Origin: Bolinopsis microptera | Lineage: Eukaryota; Ctenophora; Tentaculata; Lobata; Bolinopsidae | Reading direction: 5' to 3' | Assembly (NCBI RefSeq): GCF_026151205.1 | Contig: NC_087073.1 | Span: forward strand, 15,519,837-15,583,836 | Length of the DNA: 64,000 bases | Shown here: positions 21,204-32,782 of the stretch, piece after piece | Numbering within the stretch: position 1 is the first letter of the stretch | Layout: the number at the start of each line of letters is the position of its first letter | The notes under the pieces: generated by a model | The model's input: the letters and a program-made list of their open reading frames with translations, nothing else | The model's database searches: none | What the model was told of the DNA's origin: nothing | Made by a program: the position numbers and the translations under genes

Positions 21204-24200
21204 GATCTTATCGGATCTCAGTACAACGTCACCAGAGCTTCATATTACCGCTAGATCTGAATAGTACAAGTGTTTAAGGGGGGCTAATTGGTTTCAGGAG
21301 ATAAACATTGTAATTGGAGGGAGGAATTGGCAAATAATTTAGTGAAATTCGAACCGTGTAATTATATTAAACCAATATACGTAGAGCACTTTTAAGGGTG
21401 TCTCTTACGGTGATGTTATCGCTAAATGATTAACTCGATCACATCATGTAGCCTTGGCGTGATTCGCTCACTCAAAATAAAGACCGGTAGAGACATTCTA
21501 TTGGCTTTCTATGAGGTACACACTAAATTTTTAGTTTTAAAAACCTTTTTATCTTATCACGACTGGTTGGCAGCGGTGGATTATATATGTACGTACAGCA
21601 ACATAATGTATGTATATACCAGCATGACGTTTACAATCACCGATGGAATGCATGTCCAAACCCTGCCTACCTGCCTAGGTCGGTCCAGATGAAACCAAGA
21701 ATACTGTAAAAAACAGCGATGACTGTTTGAAGTAACACAACAATAACTCGTAAACAGAAATATGAACGAAGCTGAAACACCAGACATATCTTAAAATAGA
21801 AACCATCAAAGTCTACCAAATGGTAGTGCAGGGATATCAGGCAAAATATTTTACACGGCAGAAAATTTGCAAGGTCAACTGAACAATCATCCTTCAATTA
21901 TCCTCTTGTTACAAAAACTTAAACGGCATAAAATTGATACGGATGCGTCAGTAAATGTTCTGTGCTAAGGTATAATGGTCACACAAGCAGTAAGTACCAT
22001 CAATTATCATGGACATGTGCTTGCAAGACACGTCCGCATCAAACTAACAAACTGAAGGACAAAATGATTTGAGTTTCGTGAAACGAATAGGAGATAAATA
22101 AATGAAGACAAAGAGAATCAGAAAGATTTAACATCACCTCTATACAGCTATTTAGAAAGTATTTTAGGAGTGGCTACACATGAACTAGCACCGTACCGCA
22201 AAACAACGCAAGTACCACCACTAGGAAGTGGACTGAGGGGCAGTTCTTCCTCAGATATTATAATATGAGGGTGGGTCACTACATATTATAGCTGGACACC
22301 GCACATTTCAGGCAGAAGCTGGCAAATTGCCCGGAGTTAAAGAGAGAAGCCTTGGTAATTACACCTGCCATTCTAGACAGCTCGGTTAGCTCCACTCTGC
22401 CGGGTCGGAGGGAGCAACAACAAACTGATGTGTACTAGTACACGGAGTCATGTCGCTGTATTGTGGCATCTCTGCAAAAAGAGCGATGACTTTATGACAT
22501 TTAACTCTGGAATTAGTCGTTAATTTTTACTACAGTTGTCGAAATATCCGCGTCATATTGTACACTTACCGATATATCGGCACATCCTGAAAACATTATA
22601 CAGAGTACAGACTGATGGCGTGTATCAACTTACTGGTACTCCACCCAGTAGTAATAATTTCTCAGGAGACCAGGACAGAAAGCTGACCAACTGACTAACT
22701 GTGTACAAAGCTTTAAAACTTTTAATACAAACCAAACCATTGATCCTAGCAATTCTGCATAATCTAATTCAATATATGTTAAAGATTTGATGTTAAACCA
22801 TGCTAAACAAAGGTCGGACCAGTCTACGAACCACAGAGCACACGTTCAGACTAGCCAACAAGTCGTCAGGAAGACAGAACACGGACTGAAGATTAGTAAA
22901 ACCGAGGTGGTAGTTCCAGCCTTGCAGACTGATATTGTAAGAGTCATACAACCCGGCCCAGACGATGGCAACAGTATCTGGGGCGGCAGCAGCACCTATT
23001 TTAAAGAGATAGACTGAACAGTGAACAATGCAGACTAGTGTGGCCACGAGAAAACTTCAAGTTAGAGCACCGTTCATTAGAGGGGAGAGCACAATGGAGC
23101 CATTAAGATTAGAGCTGACTACTTGACTAAAGCTCTTCTCCTCTTCTCCGGAATGTACAGGTCATTCAGAGGTTCTTATTAAGCTGGCTTTTATTCGCAA
23201 GGTCACGCCCTACTTATACTGAAAAACTGATGTGAAGTCACGCAAGTTCAAATACATTAAAATCGGCCGGCAGCGAAATATGAACATAATATATGCAATG
23301 TTTTAAGTGATATGTCAAACGAGTTAAAGAAACTACATAGAAGCCACAGTATTAAATTATACTTTTAAACTTCTCGGGGAGCATGTTTTATTGTTTTGGA
23401 CATAATGATAAAAGAATAAAATGTCGCATGTGTAATACATAAGAATAGAATCTTACAGAGCGTACAATAATATCAAAACATGCACTCCCCCGGACTTTAC
23501 TGATAACTCCCGGACAGCTATGAGTAAATAACAGAGGAAATACTGAGGAACAGTTTGCAAGCAAATCATACAACGGGGGATCCTCATAATGTGTACACTG
23601 CGCAAACACTACCTCTGAGAGAACCTATAGAGATGATTGCTTGCCAAGTGCATCCTCTGGTGGCTGGCGAATATATCTTATCACTAGGTGGCACAATCAG
23701 CTGATACAGGCAATATGCTTGATTGTATGATTAGATTATGTGATAATTACTAATTAGAGGTGAGACCTTATTAGAGGAGGAATTGTAATCAGGTGAAGAA
23801 GATTGTCTGACCAAAGGAACCCTGAGAGAAACTGTAAAGTGACAGATAGAGTGTAAATAGAAACTACGGTTGCTAAAGATCTAGGCATACAGCATAATTA
23901 CAAGGTCAGAAGGGCGAAGGCTACACAAAAGTGAATGACAAATTTCAGGGTGGAACCTCAATACACTGTCCAGGGGATATAATATACCTACTACAAATTA
24001 TTATAGCAAGGGAATCTCTAAAAGTACATATCGGCTAATACTTCACTACTGTTGGGAGAAAGCTGTCGAAAAAGGTCCGAGTGCTAACAGCAGCCAACGA
24101 GGGTTCTCCAGCTACGTCAATGACAAAGTAGGACAACTAATTAGACTATTAGAGGATACATATCATCTTTAACTCTATTGGGAAGTGTATAACATGTATC

Positions 24201-24221
24201 TTGAATCTATAGTTTAGATCT
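21204..24221. other. no confident gene
   Basis: Upstream of the coiled-coil gene. Two short open stretches caught my eye: 22308-22437, open on both strands, and 22790-23046, open on both strands with AG/GT edges. Neither shows a known motif or joins by phase to a neighbour. They could be untranslated first exons of the minus-strand gene. Confidence 0.4.
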
Positions 24222-24666
24222 CTGGTATGTGTCTCCGGTATGTCTATGGTATGTTTCTCTGGTATGTTTCTCTGGTATGTTTCTCTGGTATGTTTCTCTG
24301 GTATGTGTTTCTGGTATGTGTCTCCCGTATGTCTCTGGTATGTTTATGTATATGGTTATGTCTATTGTATGTCTATGGTATGTCTATGGTATGTCTATGG
24401 TATGTCTATGGTATGTCTATGGTATGTCTATGGTATGTATATGGTATGTATATGGTATGTCTATGGTATGTCTATGGTATGTCTATGGTATGTCTATGGT
24501 ATGTCTATGGTATGTCTATGGTATGTCTATGGTATGTCTATGATATGTGTATGGTATGTCTATGGTATGTCTATGGTATGTCTATGGTATGTTTATGGTA
24601 TGTCTATGGTATGTTTATGGTATGTCTGGTATATCTGGTATGTCTCTGGTGTGTTTCTGGTATGTC
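24222..24666. repeat. 11-base minisatellite (TATGGTATGTC)
   Basis: Roughly 40 tandem copies of an 11-base unit, degraded to CTCTGGTATGTTT variants at both edges. The period is not a multiple of three but lacks stops in all three plus frames, giving three long meaningless ORFs. Confidence 0.97.
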
Positions 24667-26832
24667 GTCAATAAATTGTCTTCATTATCATAGTTAACAG
24701 AGCCGAGGTACATACAAAACTGTCGCGCACTATAAAGAGCTCTATCACTGCAGACGTATAAAACATAAAATACTAGAAACCCGCTAGTCGAAAGCTTTGT
24801 TCGAGGAAATTTTAAAAATCAGTTATGTTTTAATTTCTCTTCATCAAATAGCTCTGTTATACTGTAGACATAATGGAATTTATCTAACAATGGCGACAGC
24901 GTTGTTAGTATTCGGATTCCCAAAACGATACTTTTTACCGCATCAAAAAATACCAATCACAACCAAAGTTATGAATATAAGTCATAGCGTGAGCGTAAAT
25001 GTGAGCTAGTTTTGAAATTATGACGTAGCATACAGCATCACAACGCGCGTAGTTAAGATGTTATTGCTCGCGCACGTGCATTTTAACGTTGCTACGCAAC
25101 AGCGCAGTAAACCTTTGCTAAAATAACGACATTATTCTAACGGTTATTTTACCTCACTTCCGACGTTAATTATAAAAAATCTAAAGCCTAAATCAAAATT
25201 CTAAGAATGCTATAGCCTATTCCTATCCTTTTTCTACAACCCTGCTAAAAATGGCGAGGTTTCAACTCCATTTGCGAGCTGGGTTTGATTTCACCAGAGG
25301 GTCATTTTGAGGTCGATTTTCGGTGTTTTTTCTTCTATGTCCCCGTTGCCGGGGAAATTTCGTCAAGTTTAAAATATAATATAGATGTAAACAGGAGAAC
25401 AACAAACTGCACAACAAAAACTTTAAAATGGTGGTTATATGCGGCCTGAGAGCGGTACACACAAGTTCCAGAAACACCGTGTCACACTGCGTGAACATCT
25501 GTAGTTACTGACAATGACATATTCTTTAACCCCATGTAATCCAATTGTGTATAATCTAATTTAACCCCTCTTTGTCCAGAGATTGCAACCCGAGCCTACA
25601 ACGGCGGTGGACCCAGAGTTGTCTCGGGGCTCGTGTAACACACAAGTCACAACATTTCTACAAACATCACCGTACTGGCGCCACGCACCACACCTTTTAT
25701 ACCTGATTAAGAGGTGCTGGCGATGGAGTAAATGCAGTGATCTTAAACCCTAATTCTTGTTTTCTAGCTGACTTCTTTTTGAAGAAATTGCACGGAATGT
25801 TGGAAAATTTGTAATTCAGTTGGACGCTGGACTGCCGGACGGCTGATTATTAAAAATACCCATCATTGCTCGTAGAAATTGTAAACAGATTATGAAGATT
25901 GAGGTGATCATTGCTCAAAAATATATATTCATGGTGGCGAATGAACAAATGTAAATTACAGCAGAAACTGATATAATCATAATAGTTATGGGTTATCTCC
26001 ATTATTCATGTAATCTTTAGTAAATCGTGATTGTAATCCACGACAAAGAGTCAGCATATTGATTTGATTAAACAACAGAGGAAATTATGATTTAAACCAC
26101 AGGGAATACGATTATGTTCTATCAGTAACAATTACCCATGACGGTTCAACAGGCCAAACTAATTTTGTGATTGTGAGATGGCAATCCCTCATTAATTATA
26201 CTATTGCTTGTACTTACTAGCTTATTAGATAGCAGGTACCCTCTATTATCTATACATTGTTGTTTGTTTATAGAACCTGTCCCCAATCTCGTATTGGAAA
26301 ACGATCCGACTAAATTCTGAGTGGTACCTGCAAAGGTATTTATTAAGCATTTAGAGTTCTGTAAAACTGCAGTAATTACAATTGATGTGCTAGAGCCTAG
26401 AATATTTAGTTAAATTTATCGATATCAGATATCGACCCCTGGCCCCTACTTCCAAATTTTCAATTTATCCCAAATTTATGCACAAATTGTGCAGAGTGTG
26501 AGAGTGATGTGTTGACTATTTCCTAGATTCCATTTAATAATATTAATGAACGATTTAATCTTGCGAAATGTAAATTTGTTCCCTACGTATTCCTCATGTA
26601 ATATGTAACGTCAATACCAAACTAATTATTGAGGAGTTGATTCCTGGGTTGCAGTATGTCTTCCTGATTTTCCAAAGCTTAGAATTTTTTTTCTATTCTC
26701 ACTTTTTTAATGAATGATACAATTTTAAGGTTAACGTTATCAGTTATATTATGGTTTATCCTGTGGTTATAGTTATAAGGAGGGCTAAAGTCAGGTTATT
26801 GCACAGTATATGCTGGGTTGTGTTATACTGCA
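24667..26832. other. no gene seen
   Basis: Intergenic AT-rich sequence with a moderately GC-rich patch at 25560-25720. No ORF with a recognisable domain, no inverted repeat and no RNA gene found. Confidence 0.5.
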
Positions 26833-26848
26833 TATATAATACTATTAT

Positions 26849-28278
26849 CAAGAGTTTAAATTCCCAAATAGTCAGACTGAGCAGGTTGAGCTGTAGTAAA
26901 ACACAGTACTGAGGTGTTAAAACATTTTCATTACTATCTTCAGTAACATCCTGAATCAGAAACTCGGTTAATATCAGTTCCTACAAAGTGTAACATTGGA
27001 AATGAAATGACACAACTAAAAACGATATGAATATTTTTAAAAAACATAACTCTTGTGCCCCAATGCAATAGAAAACATTTAAGATAAATCCAATAATGGA
27101 ATCCCAAACGGGTCCACGGCATTGAGCCCCAATGGACGTATAGTTCTTAGTTTCTGAATATAACGGTGTTCATCCACTTCTAGAGTTCTTGGGCTGCTAT
27201 TACTGAGAATTGACACTTTATAAGCCTGGTTGAAATTGTCACGTTGTTTCATGTTATGAACTTCTACAAGGTGTTTACCCAAGCTGAATCCGTCGTCGTT
27301 TTCTTCAGGGACAAACGTATTGTCCGAAATGAGTTTGTAGTAATGGGCGCGATGTTCGTTTACTCGTGCCCTGAGGGGCTGCACCGTTCTTCCTACATAA
27401 CACATGTTACAAAGTTGGCAACTGAAGAGGTATACAACATTGTAACTGACACATGTACCAGACACTGCTTTGGCTCGCTGTCCATTGACTGTTATTGATG
27501 GATGTGGAGATATGATGTTACAGGTACCGCAGTGTCTGCCCCCACATGGTCTTGTGTGAGGTTGGGTTAAGTCATCCGCAAACTGTTTTGCTTTGACTAA
27601 CTTCCTTCTAAATGATGTTCCAGTACGTCTGACGAATTTGAAGATAGGGCGTGATGTACCGGCTCTAGATGATATTGGGGAGCCTGGGGTGTTTCCACTT
27701 GTATGGGAACCAGATAATCCTGAGAAGCTCCTGGTTCTACTGAGTTCTGGCTCCAATCTTTGTACCGATTCTACTAACTCTTGATCACTGCCATATGTTG
27801 AAATAACGCGGACTGCTGGTTCTGGAGACTTTGGTACCAGGACATTGCTGTTTGAGTTGTCCAGTGGTTTGAGACATCTTTCAAAGCCTTTGACCTTTTC
27901 ACTGATGTTATCTACCATAGTTTTAGGGTAGTTGGATTGGAAGAAAAAGGTTTTTAATTCATCAATTTGTTTTCGGAGTCTGTCGTTATCATTGATGATT
28001 CGCCGGAGTCTCAGGCATGCACTATAGACTATGCTGCTGAATGTATGGTTCGGGTGGTGGGAACCGAAGTACAGGTAGGAGCGGGCATCAGTCTCTTTAA
28101 CATGGAGGTCTGTCTGAAGATCACCTGCGGTGTCGAAACAAAATTTGATGTCTAAGAACGACACATAAACATTGTTATCTTCTATGATGTTCTCATCAAT
28201 GTGGAGGCCAAGTTCTGCTAGCCTTGAGTTGACAGTCGCGATGAATTTTGAAAACTGTCTTTTCGTACCATGGAATAC
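26849..28278 (-). pseudogene. 5'-truncated Penelope-like element, RT C-terminus plus GIY-YIG
   Basis: An open frame runs on the minus strand from about 28278 to a stop at 27079, roughly 400 residues, with no true start codon at its 5' end. It begins FHGTKRQFSKFI and VSFLDIKF, the end of a Penelope-type reverse transcriptase, then the conserved thumb region (SSIVYSACLRLRRI). A Cys/His cluster (CGGRHCGTCNI) precedes a GIY-YIG endonuclease: VVYLFSC, then MCYVGRT, then RARVNEHRAHYY. About 230 bases of 3' untranslated sequence follow. Similar AT-rich 16-19-base sequences at 26833-26848 and 28279-28297 may be an imperfect target duplication. No catalytic palm is left, so it is a dead copy. Confidence 0.88.
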
Positions 28279-28297
28279 TATATAATAATACTATTAT

Positions 28298-29419
28298 ACT
28301 TATGGCTGGCTGGTGATCATGATTGTAAGTTGGGAGCTGGAGAAATAGTTTACGACTCAATAGCCCCAATGTAATCAGCCGGGGGCGTCCGTTTTATATA
28401 CGTTATTTAATAGCCGTGGTACGTCTGCAAGGTTACTGTTTATTGGAGGGAGCTGACCGTGCTTCATGTGGTTTATAACTACAGCAATCATTGTTGCAAG
28501 ATCAAAGACCATCGAACGAAGACTCCTATAGACATATGTAGAAACTTTCAAAGGAAACTTCATTGGGTGCCCATGAATCAGCTGGACCGGTGTTGTCCTC
28601 TGAAATCACGTTTATGTTCCACACGAGAGCAGGGACTATAGAAATCCCATTACTCATGTGTCAATATTATAGCTAAACTGCGTGCCACCATCAACTATTA
28701 ACAGTTGCATGAATACTGCATTTTAGGTTTGTACTCCACTCGTTCTAACATTGTCATTTCAACTGTTCATGACCCTCATCAGCCGTCTACAAAAACTGTT
28801 CTATAGTGACTCTACATGATTGGAATGGCAAAGGGGATCTTATAGCTTCCAAATGAAACTCTTATCCAATCCAATAAACTTTTCTTCGATTTGAAAGATC
28901 TAGATGTTGATTCGCTCAAAATAATTCTCAAGTCGGATCTTTCTCAACCACTTTTTTTCATTTTCTGTATTGGATTTAGATGAAATTTGATCGAGATTTG
29001 TGAACACCCTCATTTGCAGCAACAAAAATTAGCATGAATGAAGGTGATTGGCTAATTTCATTTTCGATCATCCCACGAATGGTATGCGTGTAAACCGAAT
29101 TGAAGGTCACGCGTATAAGTTAGAATCGAATCATTTCTTTACTATACAAATTACTGATACTGGCTTTAAGTGTTAAACTTTAACGATTATGGCTTCATGT
29201 TAACTTAGCAGTGTATCTATGAACTAAATGGTCACTCAAATTTATTATTAAATAGCTTATCAAACTCTTACTATTGGAACCTTGAAATCATCTATTGATG
29301 CCCGTCAATGTAATCAATACTAGATATAGTTTGACGGTTGTCAATTTCCATATTTTGACATTCAAATTGACTTTCCTGCTTCAAGTCATTAACTGCGACC
29401 CTCTCGAATTTTTTCATAT
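28298..29419. other. no gene seen
   Basis: Intergenic, AT-rich, with no supported coding or structural feature. Confidence 0.5.
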
Positions 29420-29428
29420 CTATTTTGA

Positions 29429-29664
29429 GGTAACACGACTTTTGTCCGACAGTGACTCTTGTCCGACAGCACTATTTTCTTGTGTTTGAAGTGATATCTC
29501 AGATTTGGCACATAGAATATAAATAAATATAACCATCGTACTATCTGGAAAAGTTCAAGAAAATCGTATAGTACTATAGTAGGGTCTGACAGCAACTATT
29601 GTCCGAAAAAAAAACTAATTTCGGATCTGAACAAGAGTTGCTGCCGGACAAGAGTCGCCCAATC
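29429..29664. mobile_element. MULE-like MITE
   Basis: A 236-base non-coding element. Inverted ends share CGACT.TTGTCCG.CAG and repeat the motif CTTGTCCGACAG twice near the left end. A perfect 9-base duplication, CTATTTTGA, flanks it at 29420-29428 and 29665-29673. Both ends begin with G when read inward, as in the other 9-base-duplicating elements of this window. Confidence 0.82.
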
Positions 29665-29673
29665 CTATTTTGA

Positions 29674-30743
29674 CGAATATATCGAAATATCTGGTAGTAA
29701 TAATGAGATATGAAGACGAATTTGGAATAAATAAACTGGAATAGTTGTTAAATTACGTCTTAAATACTCGCATTGAGTGTTACGCTGTTGGTATTGTTGA
29801 CAAACCCCAACACCCAAGGAAAGTGAGTGAGAGCCGGCTAAGGTACCAAACGCTTTTAACTGAAAATGAGTGTTGGACTACATACATTGATCCTGATTTT
29901 AGTCAAAGTAACATTCATTACCCGAAGATCGTACTACGTTTCTTCTCCGTACTACAGCTATACAGGATGGAAAAACTACAGGTTTTTCGAATCCTATACG
30001 GACGTCTGCACTCTGTACCCTGCACTCTAACATTTTAACATTCTACTTTAAGTAGTTTGCCAGATTACACGATTACATTATTTTACGATTATAGTAATAT
30101 AGTAATGCACATATTTGAACAATTTATCTCTAATCTACTGTTTGGCGTTATATTATAATAACTTATAACGATGAAGGATATTTAGACCAACTGAAACCTA
30201 AAATGTACGCTAATTCCTACACTTCCACAGCTCCGACAGCAACACAAACACCGCCACTCTGACTCATTATCTGACCTGGAAGCAGACCCTGGAAGCAGAC
30301 CATTATATTGGCAGGAAACCGTAATAACAGTTTATGTGGCCTCACCCTAAACGCTAAAAACATTCGTTATAAACACACCAGTACCATTAACCCTAGTAGT
30401 CCAGTCAACAAACAATTTTTATACGATAAGCTACAATAAACACGCACACGTCTATTAGTATATTATACACTATAACTAGTAGCAAGGTGATACCTGTTTG
30501 TCGCAAGGTGATACCTGTTTGTTGACGTTATAAAAACAAATAGTCTGTAACAAGGTCCTCATTTCCTGTATTTCATGCGTATTATTTGCAGAAGTTAATA
30601 GGGCTATTTTAAGTTATTTGCTTTGCATAAATTGGCATGCTTAATATTAGTTTCATAATTCTCATGGTTCGAGCTTCGTAAAAAAAATCCGGTTAAAATA
30701 TTGGTTAGGAAATACAATCTGTCGGAAATAATTTTCGCTGGCC
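29674..30743. other. no gene; a short direct repeat
   Basis: The only structure seen is a 20-base sequence GCAAGGTGATACCTGTTTGT occurring twice, at 30482-30501 and 30503-30522. Confidence 0.55.
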
Positions 30744-30927
30744 TGACACGGTTGAACTGGAAACGCGTATAACAGTGTGGTCTGTGACACGGTTGAACTG
30801 GAAACGCGTATAACAGTGTGGTCTGTGTGGTCTGTGACACGGTTGAACTGGAAACGCGTATAACAGTGTGGTCTGTGTGGTCTGTGACACGGTTGAACTG
30901 GAAACGCGTATAAAAGTGTGGTCTGTG
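30744..30927. repeat. 42/50-base minisatellite, four copies
   Basis: Four units begin GACACGGTTGAACTGG at 30744, 30786, 30836 and 30886. The length difference is an extra GTGGTCTGT-type block in the longer units. Short ORFs across it are artefacts. Confidence 0.93.
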
Positions 30928-31630
30928 ATAATAAAGACCGGAATATTTGGGATCCGGAAAATATCTACTCATAGAATTCTCTGTAGCGACCTTCGTAATA
31001 ATTCATTCATGCGACTTAACTTGCATTTCTTGAACAGTTCATTGGACCAAAACGTATGCGTATTCTTTCACCACAGAGTACGATAGATGACTTGAAAGAT
31101 TTTAATTCATTCTACAAAAATACGTGGGCCATAATCTTGAAATTTCGTGTAATGAAAAGGATTCGGTCTCTAATAATTATAACCGATAAGGTGTGCGTTA
31201 CTACAATGGAATCCTTGCAAAGATGAATGAATCGAAGATCGTGCTTCTAGTTTCATTGTGGCATGGATTCTCAATTCGGTATTATTCTTTATATCACCAT
31301 TTTGATATTTTTGATATTTTAGTTGGAGGGAAGTTGACCTAAAAATAATTCTCGCCTTCTCAAAAACAAATGATTGTGCGTCACGAACATATTATAAAGA
31401 TATAGGTCCAAACTTTGTAGAATTTTTATGAGTTACGTTGAATAATGAATATGTATATAAGGCATAATAATTCGCACGCATTGAGTGCCTCTCAGCTCTT
31501 CACATATACTAAAAAGGTACCATTGTTAAACGAGAAGAGAATGATTCATTATTCGTATCTTACTATTTTACTCCATTATTTTGTCGATCGTTCTGTCGTT
31601 GTTGTGGAGTTATGAGACTGTAATTCAAAT
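30928..31630. other. no gene seen
   Basis: Unique AT-rich sequence between the minisatellite and the foldback element. Confidence 0.5.
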
Positions 31631-31638
31631 GAATTTTG

Positions 31639-32701
31639 GGACCTTTACTGATAGTTGAAATTCGACATATGACGTCATCTAGCGTCATCTAGCGTCATCT
31701 AGCGTGAAATATCGCCAGATGATGATAGATGACGCTAGATGACGCTAGATGACGCTAGATGACGCCAATTAGCGACATTGTCGCTAAGTGCACGGCACCT
31801 TTCGAATGTCGCTATCTAGCGCTATCTAGCGCTATCTAGCGCTATCTAGCGCTATATGACGCTATATGACGCTAGATGACGCTAGATGACGCTAGATGAC
31901 GCTAGATGACGCTAAGCACGCAGCACTGACGCCAGGCGCTATTTTCATAAAATTTCCGCCCTTTTTTTTGCGACATCTAGCGGTATCTAGCGCTATCTAA
32001 CGCTATATGTCGCAACGACATCTGACGCAGCGCTATCTAGCGCTATCTAGCGCTATCTGGCGCTATCTAGCGGAGAATGTCGGTTTGTGACAGTTTACGC
32101 TAGATAGCGCTAGATAGCGCTAGATAGCGCTATATGTCGCAACGACATCTGACGCTATATAGCGCTATCTGGCGCTATATAGCGCTAGATAGCGTGAACT
32201 GTCGTTAACTGTCGTTAACTGACTTATCCCGCTATCCAGCGCTTGATGTCGCCTGCGTCAGATGTCGTCGCGACAGATGTCGTCAGATGACGTCAGATAT
32301 CACTAGATGGCGTCAGATAGCGTCAGATGTCGCGGCAACATATGACGCTAGATGACGCTAGATGTCGTCCCTAGAATTTTTATGAAAATAGCGCTATCTG
32401 TCGCCTGGCGTCAGTGCTGCGTGCTTAGCGTCATCTAGCGTCATCTAGCGTCATCTAGCGTCATCTAGCGTCATATAGCGTCATATAGCGCTAGATAGCG
32501 CTAGATAGCGCTAGATAGCGCTAGATAGCGACATTCGAAAGGTGCCGTGCACTTAGCGGCAATGTCGCTAATTGGCGTCATCTAGCGTCATCTAGCGTCA
32601 TCTAGCGTCATCTATCATCATCTGGCGATATTTCACGCTAGATGACGCTAGATGACGCTAGATGACGTCATATGTCGAATTTCAACTATCAGTAAAGGTC
32701 C
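31639..32701. mobile_element. 1.06 kb foldback element built from 10-base TAGCGTCATC units
   Basis: Arms of about 315 bases (31639-31955 and 32385-32701) are nearly perfect inverted copies. The ends are GGACCTTTACTG and its complement, flanked by an 8-base duplication GAATTTTG at 31631-31638 and 32702-32709. Almost the whole element is tandem or degenerate 10-base units, TAGCGTCATC, its complement GATGACGCTA, and TAGCGCTATC variants, including the centre. There is no coding capacity. The end sequence and duplication size are close to MULE-type elements, but no transposase is present. It lies 80 bases upstream of the receptor start codon at 32783. Confidence 0.9.
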
Positions 32702-32782
32702 GAATTTTGCCCGAAAATGATATCCAAAATGCTTGACACATCACTATAGATATATGATTTTTGCTAATATGATTCAGGAAGG

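Noticed and set aside
24227-24697. Three overlapping plus-strand frames rich in YGMSMVCLW
   Set aside because: All come from the 11-base TATGGTATGTC minisatellite; no gene signals.
27967-28155. Plus-strand frames opposite the Penelope ORF
   Set aside because: Antisense shadows of the RT/GIY-YIG coding frame.
30705-30972. Minus-strand frames with repeated HRPHCYTRFQFNRV
   Set aside because: Translation of the 42/50-base minisatellite.
31639-32701. A regulatory or coding array specific to the receptor
   Set aside because: Inverted ends and an 8-base target duplication show that it is a mobile insertion; any effect on the receptor would be secondary and is not shown by sequence.
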